From NCBI GenBank assembly GCA_012521815.1, contig JAAYLR010000111.1, positions 1 to 45,444 on the forward strand: DNA of 45,444 nucleotides, read 5' to 3'. The position numbers and the translations under genes were made by a program. A model generated the notes under the pieces. That model did not search any database, was not told the origin of the DNA, and worked only from the letters and a program-made list of their open reading frames with translations. The stretch comes from Acidobacteriota bacterium (GTDB taxonomy: Bacteria > Acidobacteriota > Thermoanaerobaculia > Multivoradales > JAGPDF01). Of this stretch, positions 23,111 to 31,433 are shown in pieces (the stretch's first letter is position 1; every line of letters begins with the position of its first letter).

Positions 23111-25507
23111 ATGGACGCACGGCTGCGGCTCACCATCCAGGGCGCGGTGCAGGGGGTCGGCTTCCGCCCCTTCGTCTTCCGCCTCGCCGAGGAGCTCGAG
23201 CTCGCCGGCTGGGTGCGCAACGGCACCCGCGGGGTGGAGATCGAGCTCGAGGGGCCGCGCGCGCGGCTCGAGGCGTTCCTCGCCCGGCTGCCCGAGGAGA
23301 AGCCGCCGCCGGCGCTCCTCCTCGAGGTGGCGAGCGAGTGGCTCCCGCCGGCGGGCGAGCGCGGGTTCCGGATCGAGGCGAGCCGGGAGGGGGAGACGAA
23401 GAGCGCGGTGATGCTCCCCGACCTCGCCACCTGCGCCGCCTGCCGGGCCGAGATCTTCGATCCCGGCGACCGCCGCCACGGCTACCCGTTCACGAACTGC
23501 ACCCTCTGCGGCCCGCGCTTCTCGATCCTCACCGCGCTCCCCTACGACCGGCCGCACACGACGATGCGCGGCTTCGTGATGTGCCCGGCCTGTCGCAGCG
23601 AGTATGGTGACCCGCGCGACCGGCGCTTCCACGCCCAGCCCAACGCCTGCCCCGACTGCGGGCCGCGGCTCGCGCTCCGCGCCCCCTCCGGCGAGGTGCT
23701 GGCGCGCGCCGCGGCCGCGCTCGCCGGCGCCGCCGCGGCGCTCGCCGCGGGCGAGATCGTCGCGCTCAAGGGGCTCGGCGGCTACCAGCTCCTCTGCGAC
23801 GCCCGCGACGAGGCGGCGGTCGCCCGCCTGCGGGCGCGCAAGCGGCGGCCGGCCAAGCCGCTCGCGGTCATGGTGCGCGACCTCGAAAGCGCGCGGGCGC
23901 TCGCCGAGATCGGTCCGCTCGAGGCCGAGCTGCTCGCGAGCCCGCAGGCGCCGATCGTCCTCCTCCGCCGGCGGGAGGGGGCGGCGCTCGCCGCCGGGCT
24001 CGCGCCGGGCAACCCGACCGTCGGGCTGATGCTCCCCACCACGCCGCTCCACCACCTCCTCTTCGCCGCGCTCCCGATCCCCCTCGTCGCCACCTCGGGC
24101 AACCTGAGCGACGAGCCGATCGCGATCGACGACGCCGAGGCGCTCGCCCGGCTCGGGAGGATCGCCGACCTCTTCCTCGCCCACGACCGGCCGCTCGCCC
24201 GGCACGTGGACGACTCCGTCTGCCAGGTCGTCGCCGGCGCCCCCCGCCTCGTGCGCCGGGCCCGGGGGTACGCGCCGCTCCCCCTCCTCCTCGCCCGGCC
24301 GGTGCCGACGCTCCTCGCCACCGGGGCGCACCAGAAGGTGACGGTCGCCCTCTCCGTCGGCCGGCAGGTCTTCCTCTCCCAGCACATCGGCGACCTCGAG
24401 ACCCCGGAGGCCGAGGGGGCGTTCGCGCGGGTGATCCTCGACTTCCTCCGCATCTACGAGGCGGTGCCGGCGGGGATCGCCCACGACCTCCACCCCGGCT
24501 ACACGACGACCCGCTGGGCCGAGCTCGCGGCCGCGGCCGAGGGCGGGCTCCTCGCGCGGGCCGGCCACCCGCCGGCGGAGCTCCCCCGCTTCGGGGTCCA
24601 GCACCACCACGCCCACCTCGCCGCCGCGCTCGCCGAACACGGGCTCGACGGCCGGGAGGCACTCGGCCTCACCTGGGACGGCACCGGCTGGGGACCCGAC
24701 GGCACGGTCTGGGGGGGCGAGGCGCTCGCCGGCAACGCCGCGGGCTTCACCCGCCTCGCCCGGCTGCGGCCGTTCCGGCTGCCCGGCTCGGAGGCGGCGG
24801 TGCGCGAGCCGCGCCGGGTCGCCTTCGCCCTCCTCACCGACCTCTTAGGCCCGGAGGCGGTGGCGGCGAGCGACCTGCCCGCGCTCGCGACGTTCACCGA
24901 GGCCGAGCGGCACCTCCTCGCCCGGCTCGTGGCGACCGGCCTCCACGCGCCGTGGACCTCCTCCCTCGGACGCCTCTTCGACGCGGTCGCCGCGCTCGTC
25001 GGCCTGCCCGGCCGGGTCTCCTTCGAGGGAGAGGCGGCGATCGCCCTCGAGCAGCTCGCCGACCCCCACGAGACCGGGAGCTACCCGCTGCCGCTCGTGA
25101 GCGCCCCGGCCCCGGCCGGGCTCGCCCCGGGGCAGCGCTCCCGGCCGGAGCTGCTCGAGCTCGACTGGCGCCCGCTCCTCGCCGCGCTGCTCGCCGATCT
25201 GGCCCGCGGCCGGCCGGGTGCTACCATCGCCGCGCGGTTTCACAACGCCATGGCCGACGCCGCCCTCTCTCTCGCCCGGACCGCCGATCTCGAGCTCATC
25301 GTCCTCACCGGCGGCTGCTTCCAGAACCGGCTCCTCACCGAGCGGGTCGCCGAGCGGCTGCGGGCGGGCGGCTTCACCCCCCTCCTCCACCGGCAGGTGC
25401 CCGCCAACGACGGCGGTCTCGCGCTCGGCCAGGTGGCGGTGGCGGCGGCCCGACTGGCCGCCGGAACGACAGGAGAACCCCCCGATGTGCCTGGGAGTCC
25501 CCGGTAG
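23111..25507 (+). CDS. hypF: HypF, carbamoyltransferase for hydrogenase cyanide-ligand synthesis
   Basis: Uses carbamoyl phosphate and ATP to carbamoylate the C-terminal Cys of HypE, the first step to the CN ligands of [NiFe]-hydrogenase. The 798 residues show the full order: acylphosphatase domain (IQGAVQGVGFRPFVFRLA), two CxxC...CxxC zinc fingers starting CAACRAEIF and CPACRSEYG, a YrdC-like domain with ALKGLGGYQLLCDA, and a Kae1-like C-terminal domain with HHAHLAAALAEHG, LTWDGTGWGPDG and VLTGGCFQNRLL. The ATG follows a -10-like CATAAT by 10 nt. Its 3' end overlaps hypC by 23 nt. Confidence 0.97.
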   Translation: MDARLRLTIQGAVQGVGFRPFVFRLAEELELAGWVRNGTRGVEIELEGPRARLEAFLARLPEEKPPPALLLEVASEWLPPAGERGFRIEASREGETKSAVMLPDLATCAACRAEIFDPGDRRHGYPFTNCTLCGPRFSILTALPYDRPHTTMRGFVMCPACRSEYGDPRDRRFHAQPNACPDCGPRLALRAPSGEVLARAAAALAGAAAALAAGEIVALKGLGGYQLLCDARDEAAVARLRARKRRPAKPLAVMVRDLESARALAEIGPLEAELLASPQAPIVLLRRREGAALAAGLAPGNPTVGLMLPTTPLHHLLFAALPIPLVATSGNLSDEPIAIDDAEALARLGRIADLFLAHDRPLARHVDDSVCQVVAGAPRLVRRARGYAPLPLLLARPVPTLLATGAHQKVTVALSVGRQVFLSQHIGDLETPEAEGAFARVILDFLRIYEAVPAGIAHDLHPGYTTTRWAELAAAAEGGLLARAGHPPAELPRFGVQHHHAHLAAALAEHGLDGREALGLTWDGTGWGPDGTVWGGEALAGNAAGFTRLARLRPFRLPGSEAAVREPRRVAFALLTDLLGPEAVAASDLPALATFTEAERHLLARLVATGLHAPWTSSLGRLFDAVAALVGLPGRVSFEGEAAIALEQLADPHETGSYPLPLVSAPAPAGLAPGQRSRPELLELDWRPLLAALLADLARGRPGATIAARFHNAMADAALSLARTADLELIVLTGGCFQNRLLTERVAERLRAGGFTPLLHRQVPANDGGLALGQVAVAAARLAAGTTGEPPDVPGSPR

Positions 25508-25745
25508 GGTCATCGAGGTCACCACCAACGAGCTCGGCGTGCCGAGCGGCAAGGTGGATTTCGCCGGCGTGGTCAAGGAGGTCTGCTTCGCCTGCACGCC
25601 CGAGGTGCGGGTGGGCGAGTACGTGATCGTCCACGTCGGCTTCGCGATCAGCCAGATCGACGAGGAGGAGGCGCAGCAGGTCTTCACCTATCTGGAGGAG
25701 ATCGGCGAGCTCGCCGAGCTGGAAGGCGCCTTGCCGGAGGGCTGA
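25485..25745 (+). CDS. hypC: HypC, hydrogenase maturation chaperone
   Basis: 86-residue HypC/HupF-family chaperone that, with HypD, carries the Fe(CN)2CO unit to the hydrogenase large subunit. It starts [12 protein letters not shown] with the essential Cys2, and has the family [20 protein letters not shown] stretch. The start lies 23 nt inside the end of hypF and has AGGAG 8 nt upstream. hypD begins 4 nt after its stop. Confidence 0.97.
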   Translation: MCLGVPGRVIEVTTNELGVPSGKVDFAGVVKEVCFACTPEVRVGEYVIVHVGFAISQIDEEEAQQVFTYLEEIGELAELEGALPEG

Positions 25746-25749
25746 GCCG

Positions 25750-26838
25750 GTGCGCTTCGTCGACGAGTACCGCGGCGAGGCCGAGGCCGCCCGGCTCCTG
25801 GCCGCCCTCGCGCGCGACACCACCCGCCCCTGGACGCTGATGGAGCTCTGCGGCGGCCAGACCCACACGCTGATCCGCTCCGGCATCACCCGGATGCTCC
25901 CGGCGGGGATCACCCTCGTGCACGGGCCCGGCTGTCCGGTCTGCGTCACCTCGCTCGAGCTGATCGACCGGGCGCTCGCCATCGCCCGCCGCCCGGAGGT
26001 GATCTTCACCTCCTTCGGCGACATGCTCCGCGTCCCCGGCTCCGAGGCCGACCTCTTCGCGGTGAAGTCGGCCGGCGCCGACGTGCGGATGGTCTACTCG
26101 CCGCTCGATGCGGTGAAGCTCGCGGCGAAGCACCCGGACCGCGAGGTCGTCTTCTTCGCGGTCGGCTTCGAGACCACCGCGCCGGCCAACGCGATGGCGG
26201 TCTGGCAGGCGAGCCGGCAGGACCTCCGCAACTTCTCGATCCTCGCCGCCCACGTGCTCGTGCCGCCGGCGATGGAAGCGATCCTCGCCTCGCCCGCCAA
26301 CCGGGTGCAGGCGTTCCTCGCCGCCGGCCACGTCTGCGCGATCATGGGCTACCGGGAGTACGAGCCGATCGCCGCGCGCCACCGGGTGCCGATCGTGGTC
26401 ACCGGCTTCGAGCCGCTCGACCTCCTCCAGGGGATCCACATGGCGGTGCGGGCGCTCGAGGCCGGCCGCCACGGGGTGGAGAACCAGTACGCCCGCGCCG
26501 TCACCCGCGACGGGAACGCCCCCGCCCAGCGCCTCCTGCGGGAGGTCTTCGAGCCGTGCGACCGCAAGTGGCGCGGGATCGGCGAGATCCCCGCCTCGGG
26601 CCTCCGCCTCCGCCCGGAGTACGCCGCCTTCGACGCCGAGCAGCGGTTCGCCGTCGGCCACCTGAGCGCGGCCGAGTCGCCGCTCTGCTTCGCCGGCGAG
26701 GTGCTCCAGGGGCTCCGGAAACCGCCCGACTGCCCGGCGTTCGGGCGCGAGTGCACGCCGGAGCATCCGCTCGGCGCCCCGATGGTCTCCTCCGAAGGGG
26801 CCTGTGCCGCCTACTACCGCTACGGGAGGAGCTCGTGA
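25750..26838 (+). CDS. hypD: HypD, Fe-S scaffold for Fe(CN)2CO assembly
   Basis: 362-residue [4Fe-4S] protein on which iron receives its cyanide and carbon monoxide ligands. Conserved motifs are present: [11 protein letters not shown] (Cys34), [10 protein letters not shown] (Cys62 and Cys65), the [14 protein letters not shown] motif, and C-terminal cluster cysteines in [20 protein letters not shown] split over that region ([12 protein letters not shown] at the end). The GTG start lies 4 nt after hypC. Its end overlaps hypE as GTGA. Confidence 0.97.
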   Translation: MRFVDEYRGEAEAARLLAALARDTTRPWTLMELCGGQTHTLIRSGITRMLPAGITLVHGPGCPVCVTSLELIDRALAIARRPEVIFTSFGDMLRVPGSEADLFAVKSAGADVRMVYSPLDAVKLAAKHPDREVVFFAVGFETTAPANAMAVWQASRQDLRNFSILAAHVLVPPAMEAILASPANRVQAFLAAGHVCAIMGYREYEPIAARHRVPIVVTGFEPLDLLQGIHMAVRALEAGRHGVENQYARAVTRDGNAPAQRLLREVFEPCDRKWRGIGEIPASGLRLRPEYAAFDAEQRFAVGHLSAAESPLCFAGEVLQGLRKPPDCPAFGRECTPEHPLGAPMVSSEGACAAYYRYGRSS

Positions 26839-27902
26839 GCGACGAACGCGGCGATCCGGCCGCCGGCCCGGTCTGCCCGGTGCCGATCTCCGACTACCCG
26901 ACCGTCCAGCTCGCCCACGGCGGCGGCGGCCGGCTCACCCAGCAGCTCATCGAGCGGCTCTTCGTGCCGAGCTTCGCGAACCCGCTGCTCGCCGCCCTCC
27001 ACGACGGCGCGGTGCTCCCCGTCGGCGGCGAGCGCCTCGCCTTCACGACCGACTCCTACGTCGTCCACCCGCTCTTCTTCCCCGGCGGCGACATCGGCTC
27101 GCTCGCCGTCCACGGCACGGTCAACGATCTCGCGATGTGCGGCGCCCGGCCGCTCGCCCTCTCCTGCGGGCTGATCCTCGAGGAGGGGCTCCCGATGGAG
27201 ACCCTCGCGCGGGTCGTCGCCTCGATGCGCGACGCGGCGGCCGCCGCCGGGGTGCCGATCGCCACCGGCGACACGAAGGTGGTCGACCGGGGCAAGGGGG
27301 ACGGGATCTACGTCAACACCGCCGGCATCGGCGTCGTCCCCCCGGGGATCGCGATCGATCCCCGTCGCGCCGCGCCCGGCGACGTCGTCCTCCTCTCCGG
27401 GCGGATCGCCGAGCACGGGATCGCAATCCTCTCGGTGCGCGAGGGGCTCGAGTTCGAAAGCCCGATCCGCTCCGACTCCGCGCCCCTCGCCGGGCTCGTC
27501 GGGGTACTCCTCGACCGGCTCGGCGAGCGGGTCCACGTGCTGCGCGATCCGACCCGCGGCGGCGTGGCCACCACCCTCCACGAGATCGCCGCGCAGGCGG
27601 GCGCGGGCATCCGGATCGAGGAGAGCCGCCTCCCGCTCGCTCCCGCCGTGCGCGGCGCCTGCGAGATCCTCGGCCTCGATCCGCTCTACGTCGCCAACGA
27701 GGGGAAGGCGCTGGCGATCGTCGCCCGCGAGGCGGCCGACGAGGCGCTCGCGCTCTGGCGCGACCACCCGCTCGGCCGCGATGCCGTCGCGATCGGCGAG
27801 GTCGTCACCGACCACCCCGACCGGGTCACCCTCCGCAGCTCGATCGGCGGCCTGCGGCTCGTCGACCTCCTCGCCGGCGAGCAGCTCCCCCGGATCTGCT
27901 GA
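26835..27902 (+). CDS. hypE: HypE, carbamoyl dehydratase forming protein-bound thiocyanate
   Basis: PurM-like ATPase that receives carbamoyl from HypF on its C-terminal Cys and dehydrates it to thiocyanate, the CN donor. The 355-residue product shows [15 protein letters not shown] at the N-terminus, [34 protein letters not shown] and the obligatory C-terminal PRIC. The GTG start overlaps the hypD stop by 4 nt with GGGAGGAG upstream. It is the last gene of the hypFCDE unit; hypA and hypB lie 12 kb away on the other strand. Confidence 0.97.
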   Translation: MSDERGDPAAGPVCPVPISDYPTVQLAHGGGGRLTQQLIERLFVPSFANPLLAALHDGAVLPVGGERLAFTTDSYVVHPLFFPGGDIGSLAVHGTVNDLAMCGARPLALSCGLILEEGLPMETLARVVASMRDAAAAAGVPIATGDTKVVDRGKGDGIYVNTAGIGVVPPGIAIDPRRAAPGDVVLLSGRIAEHGIAILSVREGLEFESPIRSDSAPLAGLVGVLLDRLGERVHVLRDPTRGGVATTLHEIAAQAGAGIRIEESRLPLAPAVRGACEILGLDPLYVANEGKALAIVAREAADEALALWRDHPLGRDAVAIGEVVTDHPDRVTLRSSIGGLRLVDLLAGEQLPRIC

Positions 27903-27960
27903 GCGGCTCCGAGCGCGCCCGGCTACGGGTGACCGGGCGGCCGGCGCGCCGCCGCCGGCC

Positions 27961-28398
27961 TCACGGCCGCTGGAGGAGCCAGAGGCCCGCGAGGCAGAGG
28001 AGCAGACCGGCGGTGCGCCGCAGGTCCCAGGGCTCGCCGAGCAGGAGCGCGCCGAGCGGGACGAGGAGGATGGCGAGCGCGGCGCTCGCGAAGAGCGCGG
28101 CGCTGTGGAGCGGCCAGCCGGCGCGGTAGGCGAGCAGGAAGCCGAACTCGACGCCCACGATCGCCACCCCGACGAGCAGGCTCCACGGGTTGAGGGCGCT
28201 CGTCCAGGGGGCGCTCGCCGCGCCGCTGGTCAGCGGGAGGAAACAGAGCGTCGCGAGCAGGGCGACCGCGTAGGCGACGGTGAGCGAGGCGGCCGGCGGC
28301 ACCTCCCGCGGCACCGCGCGCTGCGCCCAGTGGTAGAGGACGTTGGCGCCGATCACGAGCAGCATCGGCGGCCAGAGGCCGAGCCCTTCACGCGCCAT
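27961..28398 (-). CDS. Small EamA/DMT-like membrane protein
   Basis: 145-residue protein with about four membrane segments (from LLVIGANVLYHWA, VAYAVALLATLCFLP, LLVGVAIVGVEFGFLLA, then AALAILLVPLGALLLGEPWDLRRTAGLLLCLAG in two pieces). The LLLGEPW ending is like one half of EamA/DMT transporters and small multidrug-resistance-type proteins; a half-size protein would need to dimerise. Substrate is unknown. GGAGG lies 5 nt before the ATG. It follows the DUF218 gene by 21 nt, so the two are probably co-transcribed, and it converges on hypE. Confidence 0.75.
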   Translation of the reverse strand: MAREGLGLWPPMLLVIGANVLYHWAQRAVPREVPPAASLTVAYAVALLATLCFLPLTSGAASAPWTSALNPWSLLVGVAIVGVEFGFLLAYRAGWPLHSAALFASAALAILLVPLGALLLGEPWDLRRTAGLLLCLAGLWLLQRP

Positions 28399-28419
28399 CC
28401 GCGCCTCCGTTCGCCCCTC

Positions 28420-29076
28420 TCACTCGCACGGCGGCAGCTCCCCCTCGGCCGGCCAGCGGTCGGGCGGCCGGACGAACGGGCGCCGCGCGAGGTAGGCGCC
28501 CAGGAAGTAGCTCTCCCGCAGCAGGAAGCGGAGCCGGCTGCGCTTGCCGGTGAAGCGGGTCGTCGGCGTGGGCGCCGGGGCGGCGTCGAGGCCGAGCTCG
28601 CGGGCCATCGCGAGCGCCCGCGCCATGTGGAGCGGGTCGGAGACGAGCAGCAGCCGCGGCCGGCCGGGTTCGCTCCCGAGCAGGGTGCGGGCCGCGAGGA
28701 GGTTCTCGTAGGTGGTGCGCGAGCCCGCCTCGCAGAGCATCGCCTCGGGCGGCACCCCGCGGCCGAGGGCGTAGGCCCGCGCCACCGCTGCCTCGGCGCG
28801 CACGTCGCCGGGGGCCACCCCGCCGGTGAAGACGATCCGGCGTACCCGGCCGGTGTGATAGAGGTCGATCGCGTGCTTGATCCGCTCCTCGAAGACGGGC
28901 GAGGGGCGGGCGCCGTAGATCGCGGCGCTGAGCACCACCGCGGCGTGGGCATCTCCCGGCGCGGCGCGGCGCGAGGCCAGCCCCACCCGGGCGACGAGGC
29001 CGCCGGCGACGAGGCCGCAGCCGCCGGCGGCGGCGAGCGCGACCCGGAGCCAGCGGCGGCGCGGCCAGAGCCTCAC
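28420..29076 (-). CDS. DUF218/YdcF-SanA-ElyC family membrane-anchored protein
   Basis: About 218 residues: a basic start and one N-terminal membrane segment (VALAAAGGCGLVAGGLVARV), then a DUF218 domain with AAVVLSAAIYGARPSP, FTGGVAPGDVRAEAAVA, SRTTYENLLAARTLL and LLLVSDPLHMARA. DUF218 proteins (SanA, ElyC, YdcF) are linked to envelope integrity, but the biochemical activity is unsettled. The frame stays open up to 29169, but codons upstream of 29082 have A/T in third position unlike the gene body. The GTG at 29076 is preferred, also because a 23-codon frame ends there in a GTGA overlap; GTG 29082 is the alternative. Confidence 0.75.
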   Translation of the reverse strand: MRLWPRRRWLRVALAAAGGCGLVAGGLVARVGLASRRAAPGDAHAAVVLSAAIYGARPSPVFEERIKHAIDLYHTGRVRRIVFTGGVAPGDVRAEAAVARAYALGRGVPPEAMLCEAGSRTTYENLLAARTLLGSEPGRPRLLLVSDPLHMARALAMARELGLDAAPAPTPTTRFTGKRSRLRFLLRESYFLGAYLARRPFVRPPDRWPAEGELPPCE

Positions 29077-29144
29077 GGCCACGGCCGCTCCCGCTGCGTC
29101 CGCCACCCCGGAGTGGCGGGGTGGGGCATCATCGGCGGCGACAT
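29073..29144 (-). CDS. Possible 23-codon leader peptide upstream of the DUF218 gene
   Basis: An ATG lies 6 nt after a TATGCT hexamer (29156-29151, minus), i.e. about where transcription should begin. Its frame starts MSPPMMPHPATP, is Pro/Arg-rich, and ends with a TGA overlapping the DUF218 GTG as GTGA. Translational coupling is plausible, but the peptide is short, has no known relatives I can name, and may be chance. Confidence 0.25.
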   Translation of the reverse strand: MSPPMMPHPATPGWRTQRERPWP

Positions 29145-29150
29145 GCGCTG

Positions 29151-29156
29151 AGCATA
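29151..29156 (-). promoter_or_regulatory. Candidate -10 for the DUF218-EamA operon
   Basis: TATGCT on the minus strand, identical to the -10 proposed for the DUF134 operon. Transcription would begin near 29144, at the ATG of the possible leader peptide. No good -35 is visible. Confidence 0.3.
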
Positions 29157-29187
29157 CCGGCTGCCTCACTCTCCCGCACCGGGGGGC

Positions 29188-29216
29188 TTGGGCTCCGGCG
29201 CCGTCCCTGACATCAT
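29188..29216 (+). promoter_or_regulatory. Candidate promoter of the phosphofructokinase gene
   Basis: TTGGGC (29188-29193), a 17-nt spacer and CATCAT (29211-29216). The spacing is ideal and each hexamer matches four of six positions. The leader would be about 25 nt and includes the strong ribosome site GAGAGGAG. Confidence 0.4.
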
Positions 29217-29246
29217 CCCGTTCCCGAGAAGAGAGGAGTGATTCGC

Positions 29247-30455
29247 ATGTCCATGATCCAGAACAAGCGCGGCACGATCGCCATCCTCACCGGCGGGGGC
29301 GACGTCCCCGGCCTCAACCCGGCAATCCGCGCCATCACCATCCGCGCCCTGCGCGAGGGGTACCGGGTGCTCGGCATCCGGCGCGGCTGGGCCGGCCTCA
29401 TCGAGATCGACCGCGATCACCCCGAGAACGATTCCGGCTTCGTCCTCGAGCTGAGCGAGGAGGCGGTCAACCGGGTCGGCCGTACCGGCGGCACCTTCCT
29501 CCACACCTCCCGCACCCGGCCCTCCCACGTGCCGCAGGCGTACGTCCCCGCCCACCTGCGCGACAAGTACACGGCAGAGATGAACGACCTGACCCCCGAG
29601 GTGCTCGCCAACATCGGCCACCTCGGCATCGACTACCTCATCCCGATCGGCGGCGACGACACCCTCTCCTACGGGGTCCGGCTCCATCAGGAGGGGGTCA
29701 AGGTCATCGCCGTCCCCAAGACGATGGACAACGACGTGCCGGGGACCGACTACTGCATCGGCTTCTCGACCTGCGTCACCCGCACGATCGAGATGACCCA
29801 CGCCCTGCGCACCTCGGCCGGCTCGCACGAGCGGTTCCTGGTCATCGAGGTCTTCGGCCGCTACGCCGGCTTCACCGCGCTCCTGCCGACGATGGCGGGC
29901 GCCGCCAACCGGTGCGTGATCCCCGAGTTCCCGTTCGACATCGAGCTCCTCACCGAGCTGCTGGTCAAGGACCGGCGCACGAACCCGAGCCGGTACAGCG
30001 TGGTGCTCGTCTCCGAAGGGGCGAAGATCGCCGGGATGTCGGAGATGGTCTTCGCCGGCGAGGAGGCCGACGCCTACGGGCACAAGAAGCTCGGCGGCGT
30101 CGGCGACCTGATCTCCGAGCGCCTGCGGGTGCTGTCGCCGAAGTACAACGGCGGGCGGCGGATCAACGCGATCAACCAGCGCCTCGGCTACCTCGTGCGC
30201 TGCGGCGACCCCGACGCCCTCGACTCGATCGTGCCGATGGCGTTCGGCAACCTCGCCCTCGATCTGATCCTCGAAGGCATCTCGGGCCGGCTCGTCGCCG
30301 TCCGCAACGGCCGCTACGACAACGTCCCGATCGACGTCGTCACCAGCCGCAAGAAGGTGATCGACGTCGGTCGCCACTACCTGCCCGAGCGCCTGCGGCC
30401 GAAGTACGAGAAGTTCGAGAACAAGCCGGTCTTCATCATGACCGGCGACTACTGA
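29247..30455 (+). CDS. pfp: Pyrophosphate-type 6-phosphofructokinase
   Basis: Phosphorylates fructose 6-phosphate in glycolysis. The 402-residue product has the PFK-A fold signature LTGGGDVPGLNPAIRA, and the phosphate-donor site reads GGDDT (135-139) with PKTMDND (157-163). In the family, Asp in place of Gly in GGDG and Lys in place of Gly in P-G-T-I-D-N-D mark pyrophosphate users, so a reversible PPi-dependent enzyme is predicted. Substrate residues in FEVFGRYAGFTA-like form (IEVFGRYAGFTA) are intact. The ATG at 29247 has AGAGGAG 8 nt upstream; an upstream in-frame GTG lies within the ribosome site. It converges on the DUF4118 gene with only 10 nt between. Confidence 0.93.
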   Translation: MSMIQNKRGTIAILTGGGDVPGLNPAIRAITIRALREGYRVLGIRRGWAGLIEIDRDHPENDSGFVLELSEEAVNRVGRTGGTFLHTSRTRPSHVPQAYVPAHLRDKYTAEMNDLTPEVLANIGHLGIDYLIPIGGDDTLSYGVRLHQEGVKVIAVPKTMDNDVPGTDYCIGFSTCVTRTIEMTHALRTSAGSHERFLVIEVFGRYAGFTALLPTMAGAANRCVIPEFPFDIELLTELLVKDRRTNPSRYSVVLVSEGAKIAGMSEMVFAGEEADAYGHKKLGGVGDLISERLRVLSPKYNGGRRINAINQRLGYLVRCGDPDALDSIVPMAFGNLALDLILEGISGRLVAVRNGRYDNVPIDVVTSRKKVIDVGRHYLPERLRPKYEKFENKPVFIMTGDY

Positions 30456-30465
30456 GGGCGACGCG

Positions 30466-31260
30466 TTACGGCATGGGGCCCGCGTCTCGCCGGAGACGCC
30501 CGAGGGCGAGAGCCAGCTGGTTGGCGACCGTCTCGAGCAGGCGGACGGCGTCCTCGGGCGGGGCCGCCGCGCCCTCCGCCCAGCGTATGCCGAGCACGCC
30601 GAGCACCTCCTCGTCGGCACCGGGCAGCGGCACGTAGAGACCGGGCGTGGTCCGGTACTCCCGCGTGAGCGCCCCCGCCGCGCGGCCATGGTCGTAGACC
30701 CACTCCGCCGCCTCCAGCTCCTCCCCACCGAAGTGCGTCCCGTCGCCGGCACGCACCTCGAGATCCCCCCGCTCACCGGGGACCAGAACCACGGCCTCGC
30801 CGCCGAACAGCACGCGCGCATGGCGGCCGGCGGCATGGAACAGAGCCTCCTCGAAGGGCGCCTCGGCGAGGTCGCGGCTCAGCTCGTAGAGGGCAGTCGC
30901 CCGCCGTTCGCGGGCGCCCGCCGCCGCCGCCTCGGCCCGGAGCCGACCGGTCAGCGTCGAGATCGTGATCCCCACCGCCAGCATCCCGGCGAAGGTGAGC
31001 AGGTACTGTGCATCGTCCACCGTGAAGGTGAGGTGTGGCGGCACGAAGAAGAAGTCGAACAGCGCGACCCCGAGGAGCGCGGCCAGCGCCGAAGGACCCC
31101 GACCGGAGCCGAGCGACACCGCCACCACCATGAGGAGGAAGAGCATCGAGAGGTTGACGGGTGCGATGTGACCGCGCACGGCGGCGGCGAGCGCCGTGGT
31201 CGCGACGGTCACTGCGGCGGCGATCAGATAGCCGCGCAAAGGGTGGGCGATCGTCCTCAT
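30466..31260 (-). CDS. KdpD-like DUF4118-GAF membrane protein without kinase domain
   Basis: 264-residue protein carrying four membrane segments at about residues 8-95 (DUF4118, as in KdpD, with the typical LLGVALFDFFFVPPHLTF) followed by a GAF-like domain at about 110-255 (ALYELSRDLAEAPFEEALF onward). There is no USP/KdpD N-terminal domain and no HisKA or ATPase domain, so it is not a kinase by itself. It may sense a signal and act on the kinase encoded divergently, or be a remnant of KdpD. The frame is intact and GC3-rich, arguing for a working gene. The ATG has GGGAG 5 nt upstream; an in-frame TTG lies 33 nt farther up. Confidence 0.8.
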   Translation of the reverse strand: MRTIAHPLRGYLIAAAVTVATTALAAAVRGHIAPVNLSMLFLLMVVAVSLGSGRGPSALAALLGVALFDFFFVPPHLTFTVDDAQYLLTFAGMLAVGITISTLTGRLRAEAAAAGARERRATALYELSRDLAEAPFEEALFHAAGRHARVLFGGEAVVLVPGERGDLEVRAGDGTHFGGEELEAAEWVYDHGRAAGALTREYRTTPGLYVPLPGADEEVLGVLGIRWAEGAAAPPEDAVRLLETVANQLALALGRLRRDAGPMP

Positions 31261-31403
31261 GAGGGCTCCCGGAGCGGATCGCCGGTACCGCAAACCGCGG
31301 CGCGCGGCTCCGCCACGAGGTCATGCTCCACGCCGCGCACGGAAGAAGTCCGGAGGGAGGACGAAAGAGAGCGCGAAGGGCGAGCGGCCAGCCGCCGCTG
31401 CGC

Positions 31404-31409
31404 TAGACT
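31404..31409 (+). promoter_or_regulatory. Candidate -10 for the histidine kinase operon
   Basis: TAGACT lies 24 nt before the kinase GTG, identical to the -10 of mraZ and mfd. No clear -35 is found. GAGGAG downstream of it could serve as ribosome site, though it is about 13 nt from the start. Confidence 0.35.
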
Positions 31410-31433
31410 GACCCGAGGAGCGGCCGACCGATC

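Noticed and set aside
29247-30455. ATP-dependent PfkA considered
   Set aside because: The donor-site residues (GGDDT, PKTMDND) are those of the pyrophosphate-dependent group.
30466-31260. DUF4118-GAF gene considered a KdpD pseudogene fragment
   Set aside because: The frame is intact with ribosome site and normal codon use, and the GAF region ends cleanly; no kinase remnant follows before the convergent phosphofructokinase gene.
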